Part shown: piece after piece, positions 37,608 to 47,069 of the stretch
Position numbering within the stretch: the first letter of the stretch is position 1
How the letters are laid out: each line of letters starts with the position of its first letter
NCBI GenBank assembly: GCA_036554285.1
Contig: DATBNO010000117.1
Location: 1 to 64,000, forward strand
DNA: 64,000 nucleotides
Direction of reading: 5' to 3'
DNA from: JADGGM01 sp025449955
GTDB lineage: Bacteria > Gemmatimonadota > Gemmatimonadetes > Gemmatimonadales > Gemmatimonadaceae
Notes under the pieces: model-generated
What the model was told of the DNA's origin: nothing
Database searches by the model: none
The model's input: the letters and a program-made list of their open reading frames with translations, nothing else
Position numbers and translations under genes: made by a program

Positions 37608-39566
37608 ATGCGTGTTCTGGCTGCACTCCTTGCTGCGTGTTCCGTTGCACTGTCCGCGGGCGCGCAGGCTCCCCGCATCACGCCGGCCGGCGATCCGTCG
37701 GTCAAGAGCGACACCATTTACAAGCTGGCGGTTCCGGCGGGCTCGCACGCCGACGAGCCGTATGTCCTCCTGCTCGATGACGGGGTAGTGAAGATCGAGC
37801 CGGACGGGCGTCTGACGACGACGTACCGTCAGGTGGTGCAGATCCTGACGCAAGAGGCCGCCGAGCAGTGGGGCGAGCACACGTTCAGCTACTCGAGCGG
37901 CCGCGAGAAGATGACGATCAACTGGATGCGGGTGCTCAAGCCTAACGGCGAAGTGGTGAGCGCCAAGCCGACGCACGAGCAGGAGTCGTTGGCGCCGGTG
38001 TCGCTCGAGGCGCCGGTGTACTCCGATCTCAAGTTGCACCGGGTGACGTTAGGCGGAGTCGCGCCCGGGACACTGATCGACTTCAGCGTCACCACCGAGA
38101 CGCTGAACCCGTTGATCCCCGGCGATTTCCTCACGTCGTGGAGCGTGCAGACGGGCGTGTTCACGCGGCGATCGCGCTACATGATCGACGTGCCGGCCAA
38201 CTACTCGCCGCGCATCGAAGAGCGCCACCTGCCGTTCCAGCGCGCGGAGCACGTATCGGATGGCCGCCGCGTCATCACGTGGGCGGCGCAGGATGTGCCG
38301 AAGCCGGAGCCCGAGCCGCTCGCGCCCGACACGTCGTACGGCGAGTCCATCACCATCGCGTCGCCGCGCTCCTGGAGCGACGTGGCGAAGTGGTACGCGG
38401 GGCTCTCGCGCGACCGGTACACCACGTCGCCGGCGATCGACGCGAAGCTCGCCGACGTCGTAAAGGACGCGCACACGCTGGACGACTCGCTGCGAGCCGT
38501 GCACCGGTGGGTGGCGCAGGACTTCCGGTACGTGTCGCTGTCGCTCGGCATCGGCGGCTATCAGCCGCACCAACCGGAGTCGATGTTCGAAAACAAGTAC
38601 GGCGATTGCAAGGACAAGGCGACGTTCTTCATCGCCGCGTTGCGTCGGTTAGGCATCACGGCGTATCCGGTGTTGCTGAGCGGCGACGGCGGCGTGGATG
38701 CGGAGCTGCCGAGCGCGCATCAGTTCGATCACATGATCGCGGCGGTGAAGCGCCCCGACGGCGGATACACGTACGACGACCTCACCGCCGACCTGTCGCC
38801 GTACGGTGCGCTGCCGCCGGGCGAGCCGGGGGAGTTCGGGTTGATCGTGCATCCGGACGGCACCGGCGAGGAGATCACCTTCCCGTCCGACTCGGCGACG
38901 CGGAACCTGTCGCGCGTCGACATCGACGGCAGCCTGGGCGGCGACGGATTGTTCGCGGGCAAGTGGACGCGCACTGCGTCAGGCCTGCAGCAGTACGGGT
39001 TGCGCAGCTCGATGTCGCGCTCGACGCAGATGGATTCGGCGCAGCGCGCGCGGGCGACGCTGGCGATCGCCAACGCCGTGATTCAGGGCGCCACGGGCGA
39101 CAGCCTACAGGTGTTCGATGGGCGCGACCTGAGCGCCAAGCCGCGCATCTCGGTGATGTTGTCCAACGGCAAGATGGTGAGCGACGCCGGGCCGACGAAG
39201 ATTCTCACGCTGCCCATCCGCGACTTCGCGGTGCCTAACGTCGTGGCCGCGCTCCAGCAGCGGGGCCAACGGGTCAATCCGATCGACGTCGAAAAGGTGT
39301 GGGGCCCGCACGAAGAGGTCGAGGACTTCAAGCTCGCGCTGCCCGCCGGATGGAAGGCGCAGCTGCCCAAGTCGCTCACCGAGTCGAGCGTGTTCGGCAC
39401 GTACACCTCGCGGTACGAACAAACCGGCGATACGCTGCACGTGATGCGGTCGCTTGTCGGCGCCACCGGCGTGCAGCCCGCGAGCGCGATGCCTGCGCTC
39501 ATCGGGTGGCTCAAGGCGATGTCGGCGGACGACGTGAAGTACATCGTGATCAGCTCCGGCACCTAG
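37608..39566 (+). CDS. Exported DUF3857 and transglutaminase-like protein
   Basis: The 652-residue protein has a signal peptide (cleavage near SAGAQA), an N-terminal DUF3857 domain (about 50-250, with GRLTTTYRQVVQILTQ), and a transglutaminase-like domain. The latter has Cys334 in KYGDCKDKATFF, His375 in HQFDHM and a downstream Asp in DDLTAD. A beta-rich C-terminal domain follows. Such proteins occur in cell-envelope operons of diderms. It may cleave or cross-link envelope peptides; the substrate is unknown. It lies 95 bases downstream of the M16 gene and may be co-transcribed. Confidence 0.88.
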   Translation: MRVLAALLAACSVALSAGAQAPRITPAGDPSVKSDTIYKLAVPAGSHADEPYVLLLDDGVVKIEPDGRLTTTYRQVVQILTQEAAEQWGEHTFSYSSGREKMTINWMRVLKPNGEVVSAKPTHEQESLAPVSLEAPVYSDLKLHRVTLGGVAPGTLIDFSVTTETLNPLIPGDFLTSWSVQTGVFTRRSRYMIDVPANYSPRIEERHLPFQRAEHVSDGRRVITWAAQDVPKPEPEPLAPDTSYGESITIASPRSWSDVAKWYAGLSRDRYTTSPAIDAKLADVVKDAHTLDDSLRAVHRWVAQDFRYVSLSLGIGGYQPHQPESMFENKYGDCKDKATFFIAALRRLGITAYPVLLSGDGGVDAELPSAHQFDHMIAAVKRPDGGYTYDDLTADLSPYGALPPGEPGEFGLIVHPDGTGEEITFPSDSATRNLSRVDIDGSLGGDGLFAGKWTRTASGLQQYGLRSSMSRSTQMDSAQRARATLAIANAVIQGATGDSLQVFDGRDLSAKPRISVMLSNGKMVSDAGPTKILTLPIRDFAVPNVVAALQQRGQRVNPIDVEKVWGPHEEVEDFKLALPAGWKAQLPKSLTESSVFGTYTSRYEQTGDTLHVMRSLVGATGVQPASAMPALIGWLKAMSADDVKYIVISSGT

Positions 39567-39629
39567 TCGCACCGCAACAATCGGGACCTCGCAGCCGTGC
39601 TCCGATGACGGCTCGAGTGTGGGACACGT

Positions 39630-39684
39630 GTACGGTGTTCGCGTGCGGTCAGACGACCGCCACGAGCACCGTACGCTCGTTTTT
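39630..39684 (+). terminator. Intrinsic terminator after the transglutaminase gene
   Basis: An eight-base stem (39630-39637 with 39667-39674) has an inner stem (GCGGTC with GACCGC) and is followed, after five bases, by five T at 39680-39684. It lies 64 bases past the upstream stop. A longer, imperfect outer pairing (39615-39625 with 39685-39695) encloses it. Confidence 0.6.
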
Positions 39685-39710
39685 GTCCCACGCTCACCGA
39701 GGTGGCCGTC

Positions 39711-42269
39711 ATGCAACACGTATATCGGTGCCTTGCCGTCGTCGCGATCGTCGCGGTCGCGGGTGCATGCGCTGACCCGATTGCCGGGCCGGCGACACAT
39801 CCGCGATCGGATCTTGCTCCCAGCTCGTCGCCCGCTCCGGGGCGCATCGTCTTTCTCGCTCCGCTTGGCGACGGTGGCGCGCCGAGTGGGGCGTCGGACG
39901 TGTCGCGACACGTGGCGGTCGCGATTTGTGCGTTAGCCGATACGGCCTGCGCGGCCGGCGCGATCGCGCGATTCGATACCGGCGCGGGTTCGTCGCGGCT
40001 GCGCGTGGCCGGCGGCGATCACGCGTCTCGTGCCGGACGCGCGTACTACGAGGCCACGTGGCGCGTGCCAAGGGTCGCGGGCGACACTGGCGCCGATGTG
40101 CGCGTCCACGTGTTGGTCGACGGCGTGGATCGCGGCCACGCGGACGCGCACGTGCGCGGCGCAGCGGAGCGCCGCCGGCGCGATCCGCCTAACGGAACGA
40201 CGCTCGCGCCGGGAAGCGATCTCGACATTCGATTCTGGGTGGAGAAACCGCCCCGGCGATTCACGGTCTTGGTGGGCCCTGGCGTGCGCGGTATTCCCGG
40301 GGCGAGCGACACGCTGTGGTCATTCGGAACCAAGGTACCATATGCGTTTCTGCCGGCGCCGGGATACGAGAACGTGCTCGTGCGCGTGGACGGTATGCCG
40401 GCGTTGCCAGTCGGTCTGATCGAGACGGACACGGAGCACGTGCTGACGGTGACGGCGGACCGGCGCGTGGTGTTGCATAGCGCGGCCCTACCATTGTATG
40501 GGCAGGCACGCGGGCTGCTCACGGCGGCAGACCCGGTAGCGGCGTATCAGGCGTATGTGGACGCGGCCGAGGCGTACGCGGAGTCGCCGTCGCGGAGTCG
40601 CGACGAGGCGATGCACGATTTACAGGATGTCGAGTTTCTGGCGTTCGATCCGATACGCGACTCGGCGGCGTTGCGGAGGTTGGACACTGCGCTGGACGGT
40701 CAGGTGTTCGCCGTGGGGGATACGGGAGCGGGGACGCGAGCGTTAGGCACCACGACGAGCTCGATTCGACGCGTGCGGACGTTGGACGCGGGCGCAACGG
40801 CGGACAGTGTGGAGCGGACCGTGTTTCTGTACATCAATGGTATTGCGACACCGCAGCTCGGGCCACAAGGCGCGCTCGCCACACGATTCGAACTGGAACG
40901 AATCGTGTCCGAGGTTCCACAATTCGCGGGGCGCAGGGAGTTTGGCGTGCGGTTCTTCTACAACCGCACTTATCGTGAGCAGCGTCCAACGCAAGAGCAG
41001 CAGCGCGCCCATTGTGTTGCGCTTTTCGCTTCGCGATTCGTATTGGGAAGCCTCGGAGCCAATTCGTTCGCACCTTTTATGGCCGCGTGCGTGGCGGATC
41101 CGTCATTGCGCCGATTCTCAGACCACGACCTGCTCGAATGCGTTCGGCAGATGTTGACGATCCTTGCCAACACTGATGCCGCCGAAGCCGATGCGGTCGG
41201 TTTGGCTGCGCGCATTCAGGTGCTACGCACATCGGGCAGCCACGTGATTCTCGTGCCGCACTCACAAGGCAATCTGATGGCGAATCAGGCGATTCATATC
41301 TTGCACTCTATAACGCATGAATTCGATCCAGTGCGTGATTCAACGTGCATTGGCCTTGTCTCGCTAGCGTCACCTACAAGCCGCCGATGGGAGCTTGGCC
41401 AACACTACATCGAGCCGATCGTCGTGCGCGGAGACCTCGTGCCGACCTTCGACAATGATTGGCCGCCCATCGATACTGATCTGTCACATCAACTTCTCGA
41501 TCACCCATCGCTGGAAACTGCATTCAAGCCGACCGGCATCATCCTCCATTCAGTACTCGAGAGCTATTTCCTGCAGCCACAATCCCGCGCGGCGATTCGA
41601 AGCGCGCTCGAAAATGTGTATCGCGCGTGCGCCGTATCAAGCGTGCTGGTTCAGCCCGCATCGCTGACGCTTACGGTCGGAGGCAACGCTCTCCTCTCGG
41701 CGTTTGCACTGAATGGATTCGGTGACACGTTAGGCGGCCGTTCGTTCGGCTGGTCCAGTACGAGCACGGCGGTCGTCACTGCGACACCGACCGGGGCCAC
41801 GACTGCAACCGTGCGCGGCGTTGCTGGAGGAGGCGCATCGATCGTCGTCGCGAATAGGGCACATCGCGCCGAAGCCGCAGTAGTGATCGCGAAAGGCGCG
41901 CCGGCCCTAGACCCTTTCTCCTTCACTTACATAGCGACGTATGCGGAGGGATTCCTGGGGGACGATGAGCATCTCAGTGGTACTGTCGGGCGTCCTGGAG
42001 CCGTCCCGCTTCCGGCCGGCACGCTCCGACTTTCGTTCTCCCGAGACTTCGGACGCCTCGTCGCGGCGGTGAACAACACGCTCTTCACCGTCGGCACTGT
42101 AGGGTTGGATTCCGTGACACTCGGCGGCAACGCAGGGTCTACTTATCACCTTGGCTGGAACGCGGATCATACGGGTCTCAGCGGAACGCTCGACACGCTA
42201 GTCTGGGTCTTTCACATCGGGTTCGTTCGCGCCGTCTTACCCGTCACCTTCGCTCGACAGGAAAATTGA
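39711..42269 (+). CDS. Secreted lipoprotein with serine-hydrolase-like and Big_2 domains
   Basis: The 852-residue protein has a lipobox (VAVAGAC, Cys near 18). The N-terminal 380 residues match no family I recognise. An alpha/beta-hydrolase-like part (about 370-640) has FLYINGIATPQ as a possible oxyanion loop, Ser518 in VPHSQGNLMAN, Asp in VRGDLVPTFD and His in LHSVLESYF. A Big_2-like domain (about 648-725, with LTLTVGGNALLSA) and a C-terminal beta domain follow. The region from about 40900 on has clearly lower GC than neighbours. ATG 39711 is chosen over GTG 39702, as GAGGTG precedes it. It is coupled to the next gene by TGATG. Confidence 0.78.
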   Translation: MQHVYRCLAVVAIVAVAGACADPIAGPATHPRSDLAPSSSPAPGRIVFLAPLGDGGAPSGASDVSRHVAVAICALADTACAAGAIARFDTGAGSSRLRVAGGDHASRAGRAYYEATWRVPRVAGDTGADVRVHVLVDGVDRGHADAHVRGAAERRRRDPPNGTTLAPGSDLDIRFWVEKPPRRFTVLVGPGVRGIPGASDTLWSFGTKVPYAFLPAPGYENVLVRVDGMPALPVGLIETDTEHVLTVTADRRVVLHSAALPLYGQARGLLTAADPVAAYQAYVDAAEAYAESPSRSRDEAMHDLQDVEFLAFDPIRDSAALRRLDTALDGQVFAVGDTGAGTRALGTTTSSIRRVRTLDAGATADSVERTVFLYINGIATPQLGPQGALATRFELERIVSEVPQFAGRREFGVRFFYNRTYREQRPTQEQQRAHCVALFASRFVLGSLGANSFAPFMAACVADPSLRRFSDHDLLECVRQMLTILANTDAAEADAVGLAARIQVLRTSGSHVILVPHSQGNLMANQAIHILHSITHEFDPVRDSTCIGLVSLASPTSRRWELGQHYIEPIVVRGDLVPTFDNDWPPIDTDLSHQLLDHPSLETAFKPTGIILHSVLESYFLQPQSRAAIRSALENVYRACAVSSVLVQPASLTLTVGGNALLSAFALNGFGDTLGGRSFGWSSTSTAVVTATPTGATTATVRGVAGGGASIVVANRAHRAEAAVVIAKGAPALDPFSFTYIATYAEGFLGDDEHLSGTVGRPGAVPLPAGTLRLSFSRDFGRLVAAVNNTLFTVGTVGLDSVTLGGNAGSTYHLGWNADHTGLSGTLDTLVWVFHIGFVRAVLPVTFARQEN

Positions 42270-42709
42270 TGGCTCACCGAGCAATTCGCGTTCTACTCGT
42301 CGCAGCGAGTATCGTGTCGAGTATTGTGTCCGGCGCTTGCAAGGGCTCTCCCCGCGAGCCAGCACTGGCGCCGCCGCACAGCGTCGCACGATACCCGCAT
42401 GCCGCTGATCGGCTCATCCGTTTGGTTAGACGCCAGCTGTCGGATGTCGACCCAGTGCGTACCGAGCAAGAGGCGATTTGCGAAACCGAACGCATGGCGC
42501 TCGCGCTCGGCTACGAAGAAGCCGGTTTGCGCATTCATAGCGCCCTCGATACCGCGTACCTCACGGCTCGCGACAGCGTTGCGTTTGGAAGAGTGGAGCG
42601 AATGTTAGGCGGGCAGTCGCTCGGAACCGGCGATCACGTCTGTGATTCCTTGATCGCCGCCGCCGACCGAGAGGATCCCATCGTCCCGATCGACTCGGCC
42701 AAACGGTAG
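42269..42709 (+). CDS. Small lipoprotein of unknown function, coupled to the hydrolase gene
   Basis: The 146-residue protein has a lipoprotein signal ending SIVSGAC and two further Cys residues at about 70 and 124. The mature part is helical and charged. The ATG overlaps the previous stop by one base, so the two proteins are made together. A role as partner, inhibitor or chaperone of the hydrolase is possible but not shown. I find no family resemblance. Confidence 0.72.
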   Translation: MAHRAIRVLLVAASIVSSIVSGACKGSPREPALAPPHSVARYPHAADRLIRLVRRQLSDVDPVRTEQEAICETERMALALGYEEAGLRIHSALDTAYLTARDSVAFGRVERMLGGQSLGTGDHVCDSLIAAADREDPIVPIDSAKR

Positions 42710-42713
42710 GTCG

Positions 42714-43418
42714 TTACGACACCGCCGCCGCGCTCCCGGCGAGCGCGGTGAGCGTCTCGTCGTCCAGACGGTGGCCGCCGGCGAACGACATCGTGCGCGC
42801 GGTAATCGACGCGCGCGCGAGCCGTTCGCTCTGCTCCGCGATCGAGGCGGCCGTCACGAGACCATCATCGGATCCGACGACGATGATGATCTCGGGCGAC
42901 GTTCCGTCCGTACGACGTGTGGTCGCCGGCGGCGACTTGAGCGTCTCGAGATCCAGATCATGCGGGATGAGTCCGCCCCACAGGATCAACCGATCGATGA
43001 CGACCTGGCCTTTCGTCATCCAGCGGCATGCCGTTGCGACGCCCTGCGAGAATCCGAGCGTCACCACGCGCGGCAACTTGCCGCCCAAGTCGCGGCGGAC
43101 TTGGTCGGCGAGCGCGTCGAGATACTCGATGTAGTCATCGATCTCGCTCAACCGATCTTCGCGCGTCATCCACGATGCGCCAACGGCCGAGTGCGCGTGA
43201 CTGGCGGCGACCGTGTCGAGATAGAAGCGGGAGAGCGCCTCGGGCGCGACGATCAGGCGGCGACCGTCATCCACCACCCGGAAGTGCGGCAGGAACTTGG
43301 ACGCGAGCTGGCCGTAGCCGTGCAAAACGAACCACACCTCGCTCGGCCCGCGCTGCGCGTCGCCGAGCGTGTAGAAACGGGCCGTGCGGCCGACCGGGAA
43401 GTGATGCTCGCGCACCAT
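42714..43418 (-). CDS. Phospholipase/carboxylesterase-like alpha/beta hydrolase
   Basis: The 234-residue protein has HGYG as the oxyanion loop (about 33-36), the nucleophile in LGFSQGVATA (Ser near 126), Asp in VVGSDDGLV and His in AGGHRLDDETL. This is the pattern of bacterial YpfH/carboxylesterases. It is cytosolic, as no signal is present. The ATG at 43418 starts at a typical strand. The GTG at 43469 would add 17 residues. It is convergent with the small lipoprotein gene, four bases apart. Confidence 0.85.
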   Translation of the reverse strand: MVREHHFPVGRTARFYTLGDAQRGPSEVWFVLHGYGQLASKFLPHFRVVDDGRRLIVAPEALSRFYLDTVAASHAHSAVGASWMTREDRLSEIDDYIEYLDALADQVRRDLGGKLPRVVTLGFSQGVATACRWMTKGQVVIDRLILWGGLIPHDLDLETLKSPPATTRRTDGTSPEIIIVVGSDDGLVTAASIAEQSERLARASITARTMSFAGGHRLDDETLTALAGSAAAVS

Positions 43419-43484
43419 GGGCGAACAGTGCCGGCCCGGCGGTCGCCCGTCAATGGCGGACGCGACCACTCACGATCGCCACGA

Positions 43485-44306
43485 TCATGGCAACGCGCCG
43501 AAATCGATGAGCTCGATGTCGCCGCGCTGGAGGCGGTCGCGCACCGCGGGCGACGTCAACGCCGCCAACTCGCGCTCGCGCTGCCACGTGTAGTCATCCA
43601 TCGAGGCGAGGTCGGCGTCGGTGTGTCCGGGGTGCATCATGAGCTCGGTCGTGCCGGGCTCGAGCCGATCGAGCGCACGGAGGAGCTTCCGCTCGAGGTC
43701 GCGGCCGCCCTGGAGCGAGATCCCGATGAAGTGATCAGGATAGCGCATCGGCGACGCCGTTCGCCTAACGGAGGCCCAACTGAGCGCGACGAGCACGTTG
43801 GTCGCGAGGCGCGACGCGTGGAGGGGCGTCGCGTGCATCGCCTCGGCGGGCCAGCGCATCGCGTGCACGCCGGCGCGCACCGCGGCGGCGGCGATGGGCG
43901 GCCAGAGCGCGCGCAGGGCGTGCGTGTGCATGTGGCTGTCGACGTGCGTCACGGACACGCCCGCGCGCCGGACGGCGGCGATTTGCGCGTCGCACTCCGC
44001 GGCGACTTCGTCGGGGTCGATGCGGCTGGACAGTGCGCGCGCGACGAGCGCGGGAAGCGCGTAAAACGTTCCCGTGCGCGAATCGGTGAGCGTCGGCACG
44101 CGCGCGAGCGGCCGCCCCTGTACGAGATTGATGTGCACGCCGACGCCTAACGCCGAGGCGCCGTTGCGCAGGGCGCCGATCGCGTCGTCGAAGGCCGGCA
44201 TGTTGGCGAGCAGCGTGGTCGACGAGATCGCGCCGGCGTGGAAGGCTTCGAGAATCCCGCGCGTCACGCCGCGCGTGTAGCCGAAATCGTCGGCGTTGAT
44301 GATCAA
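43485..44306 (-). CDS. YdjC/HpnK-type carbohydrate deacetylase
   Basis: The family removes acetyl groups from N-acetylated sugars using a bound metal. The protein has INADDFGYTRG at its start (Asp-Asp), GVHINL, HVDSHMHTH (metal ligands) and MMHPGH near the end. The length is about 273 residues from TTG at 44306. The start is uncertain; an in-frame ATG at 44384 would overlap the upstream glycosyltransferase gene. It follows that gene with a gap of about ten bases, which suggests sequential glycosylation and deacetylation. Confidence 0.85.
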   Translation of the reverse strand: MIINADDFGYTRGVTRGILEAFHAGAISSTTLLANMPAFDDAIGALRNGASALGVGVHINLVQGRPLARVPTLTDSRTGTFYALPALVARALSSRIDPDEVAAECDAQIAAVRRAGVSVTHVDSHMHTHALRALWPPIAAAAVRAGVHAMRWPAEAMHATPLHASRLATNVLVALSWASVRRTASPMRYPDHFIGISLQGGRDLERKLLRALDRLEPGTTELMMHPGHTDADLASMDDYTWQRERELAALTSPAVRDRLQRGDIELIDFGALP

Positions 44307-44316
44307 CCGGCGCGCG

Positions 44317-45087
44317 TCAGTCGTAGCGCCTCCGCCATTCGTTCGTCCGGATGCGCCCCAGGTCGCGCGCCATCTCGGCGGCATCCTTGACGAAGCGCAC
44401 CGTGGTCGGCTCTTCGTCATAGCGGAAGTTGACGGCGACCTGTTCAATCGAGAGCCCGAACTTGCGCGCGATGAACAGCGCCTCGACGTCGAAGCCGAAG
44501 CGCGGAATGGTGACGCGCGGGAACACGAGCTCGGCTGCAGCGGCGGTGAATCCCTTGAGGCCGGCTTGCGTGTCCCGCACGCGCGGGATGAGGGTCCAGC
44601 GGACGAGGGCGTTGAACAACCGGCTCATCACGTGGCGCGTGTAGAGATACGAGAAGAAGGTCGGACTCATGAGGTAGCGAGAGTCCGGCAGCACGCGACA
44701 GGCGACGGCGACATCGGCGCCGCCGCGCAACGCATCGAGAATCTTGTCGATCTCGGTCGTGGGATAGGCGAGGTCGGCATCGGTGAACACGCGGTACGCG
44801 CCGCGCGCGACGCGCATGCCGCGCGACACCGAGTAGCCCTTCCCCATGTTGCTGTCGTTGTGCAGCACGCTCACACACGGTGCTGCGTCGGCGAACGTGT
44901 CGAGTGCGCGCGCGACCTCCTCGTCGCTGTGATCGTCGACGAAGATCAGCTCCCACGAATACGGACGCGCGCGCAGAAACTCTCGCAGCTGATCGAGCGC
45001 CGCCGGCAGTCGCGCGACGCCGTTGTACACGGGAACGATCAGCGAGAGGACCGGCGGTCGCGGCGTAAAGAAATCTTTGGGACTCAC
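44317..45087 (-). CDS. Family 2 glycosyltransferase (polyprenyl-phosphate sugar synthase-like)
   Basis: The 256-residue protein from GTG 45087 has LSLIVPVYNG, IFVDDHSDE, the catalytic/metal DADLAYP in FTDADL, and DTQAGLKGF, matching DPM1-like GT2 enzymes that charge a lipid phosphate with a sugar. There are no C-terminal membrane helices. The start could be GTG 45126. A TATATT box at 45133-45128 on the minus strand favours the shorter form, with a leader of about 34 bases. It is paired with the YdjC-like deacetylase. Confidence 0.85.
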   Translation of the reverse strand: MSPKDFFTPRPPVLSLIVPVYNGVARLPAALDQLREFLRARPYSWELIFVDDHSDEEVARALDTFADAAPCVSVLHNDSNMGKGYSVSRGMRVARGAYRVFTDADLAYPTTEIDKILDALRGGADVAVACRVLPDSRYLMSPTFFSYLYTRHVMSRLFNALVRWTLIPRVRDTQAGLKGFTAAAAELVFPRVTIPRFGFDVEALFIARKFGLSIEQVAVNFRYDEEPTTVRFVKDAAEMARDLGRIRTNEWRRRYD

Positions 45088-45292
45088 GCGTGTGCGGTTG
45101 CCGAGGAATCGCGAATGCGACGTCACCAATATAGTGCGCAGATGTCCAACGCAGTTGGACGAGTCCGGCACGGCGGCATTGGTCGCGTCTGCTTCGCGCG
45201 CGACACAACGGGCGTCGACGGCGAGCACAACGTTACCGTGCACGCGACGCAACGGGGCGCGTCAGGGGGCGCGCCGCCGCACGGTGGTGTAC

Positions 45293-46876
45293 CTAACGGA
45301 TCGGAATGACGCGCGCCGTCACGCCCTTGGGCACGACACGCAACGCGGCGGCGCCGGGCGCGAACAGGTCGGCGCGCGTGCGCGGCAGCGCCACACGACC
45401 GTCGGCGTCGGGCTTGGCGAAGAGCACCTGCGCCAACCCGATGCGCCCGCTCGCGAATGCGTGCGCCGACGCCGCCATGTAGAGGCGCCACACGCGGTAC
45501 GTTTGCTCGCCCACCAGCGCCGACGCGGCATCGCGCGCGTCCTCGAGCCGGCGGACCCAATGCCGGAGCGTGAGCGCGTAGTGCTCGCGCAGCGACTCGA
45601 CGTCGCGCGCCTCGAGTCCGGCCTCCTCGCCGCACTGCACCGCGTCGGCCAACGGCACGAGCTCGCCGTCGGGGAACACGTACCGCTGGATGAACGCGCC
45701 CTGGTGCCACACCATGCGCGACGCGCGCGCGACCACACCCGTGCCCAACGCGTGCAGTCGGACAATGCCGTGGTTGAGGAACAAACCGCCCGGCTTCGTT
45801 AGGCGTGCGGCGGCGCGGAAGTATCCGGGCAGCCGCGATCGTCCGACGTGCTCGAACATGCCGACGCTCACCACCTTGTCGAACGGCACGGCGTCATCGA
45901 GGTCGCGGTAGTCGCACACGGCGACGCGGCACCGGCCGTCGAGACCGTCGGCGTGGATGCGCTCGCGGGCCACGTCGGCTTGGCGCTCGCTGAGCGTGAT
46001 GCCTAACGCTTCGACGCCGTAGTTCCGCGCGGCGTGGCGAATGAGCCCTCCCCAGCCGCAGCCGATGTCGAGCAACCGCTCACCGGGCCGCAAGCGCAGC
46101 TTCCGGCACAACAGATCGAGTTTGGCGTGCTGCGCCGCGTCGATGTCCTCGGCGCCGGTGACGAAGTACGCGCAGGAGTACACCATGTCGCGGTCCAACC
46201 AGATCGAATAGAACTCGTTGCCGACGTCGTAGTGCGACCGGACGGCCGCGCGGTCGCGCCGCCGCGAATGGCGCCGGCCCTGGCGTGAGAGTCCGGGACG
46301 TCGCTCGTGCGCCGCCTCACCCGCGCGGTCGTGCGGCAGGGCGAGCAGCGCACGCACCGCACGGGCGAGCGGCGCCGGCGATGCGAGCCGCGCGCGCACC
46401 GCTTCGCCTAACTCGACGGCCGCCTCCAGGTTGCCCTCGATCTCGATATCGCCGCGCACGTACGCCTCGCCCATGTGCAGCTCGGATGCGGTGAGGAATG
46501 CGCGGCGCAATGCGCCCGGAGATCGGATGACGAGTGTGAATGCGGGGGGCGGCGATCCTCCGGTCAGCGCGCGATCCACGACACCATCCCAATAGCGCAC
46601 GGCGAACGTTCGCGTTTCCGGCCGGCCGAAGAGCGCGGTGATCGCCGCTCGCGCACGCTCGCGCTGGCGCCAATCGCGCGTGGCGATCGGTCTCGAGACG
46701 TCGTGCGTCCAAATCGGTGCATTGGGCTCGACGGACAGGGGCACGGCGCGCGGCTCGTCGAGGCGCCGGCCAACTTCTCTCGCGTGCGCCGAGCGGGCGT
46801 CGCGATGCGTTTCAACATCCCGTCCATGCTCCGCGCCGTTAGCGCGGCCCCTCCCATCACTCGACTCCGCTTTCAT
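45293..46876 (-). CDS. Cyclopropane-fatty-acyl-phospholipid synthase-like methyltransferase
   Basis: The 527-residue enzyme adds a methylene from S-adenosylmethionine to unsaturated acyl chains. Its N-terminal domain (about 70-190) includes GEAYVRGDIEIEG. The catalytic domain has HYDVGNEFYSIWLD, YSCAYF, the SAM-binding LLDIGCGWGGL, GITLSERQ, VSVGMFEHVG and HGIVRL. ATG 46876 has GGAGG nine bases upstream. The first 50 residues are an Arg/Glu/His-rich extension. Its lipid substrate may be unusual, as the family also includes mycolic-type modifiers. Confidence 0.9.
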   Translation of the reverse strand: MKAESSDGRGRANGAEHGRDVETHRDARSAHAREVGRRLDEPRAVPLSVEPNAPIWTHDVSRPIATRDWRQRERARAAITALFGRPETRTFAVRYWDGVVDRALTGGSPPPAFTLVIRSPGALRRAFLTASELHMGEAYVRGDIEIEGNLEAAVELGEAVRARLASPAPLARAVRALLALPHDRAGEAAHERRPGLSRQGRRHSRRRDRAAVRSHYDVGNEFYSIWLDRDMVYSCAYFVTGAEDIDAAQHAKLDLLCRKLRLRPGERLLDIGCGWGGLIRHAARNYGVEALGITLSERQADVARERIHADGLDGRCRVAVCDYRDLDDAVPFDKVVSVGMFEHVGRSRLPGYFRAAARLTKPGGLFLNHGIVRLHALGTGVVARASRMVWHQGAFIQRYVFPDGELVPLADAVQCGEEAGLEARDVESLREHYALTLRHWVRRLEDARDAASALVGEQTYRVWRLYMAASAHAFASGRIGLAQVLFAKPDADGRVALPRTRADLFAPGAAALRVVPKGVTARVIPIR

Positions 46877-47069
46877 CGTTCTATCCTCCGCCGTCCCCTG
46901 TGCAGCGATCGACGTGCGCGCGAGGTTGCGTTGGGCACGACGCCGTCTGGCGCACGACGAACACGCTGCTTAGCTTACCCGTCCTTTCGTGGCGCCTCCG
47001 TCGTCTGCGTCAGCAGCGTGTCACACGGATCGCCACTCGTTGCACCTCGCGTTTTGCCCACCGCCTTTC

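Noticed and set aside
42771..44150. 459-codon plus-strand frame over the esterase and deacetylase genes
   Set aside because: Both minus-strand genes have full catalytic motifs. The plus frame is Arg/Glu/His-rich without any domain.
45144..45160. Inverted repeat GTCCAAC-GCA-GTTGGAC before the GT2 gene as an operator
   Set aside because: The arms are only seven bases and no regulator or properly spaced -35 is seen. It may be chance, given how common GTTGG words are here.
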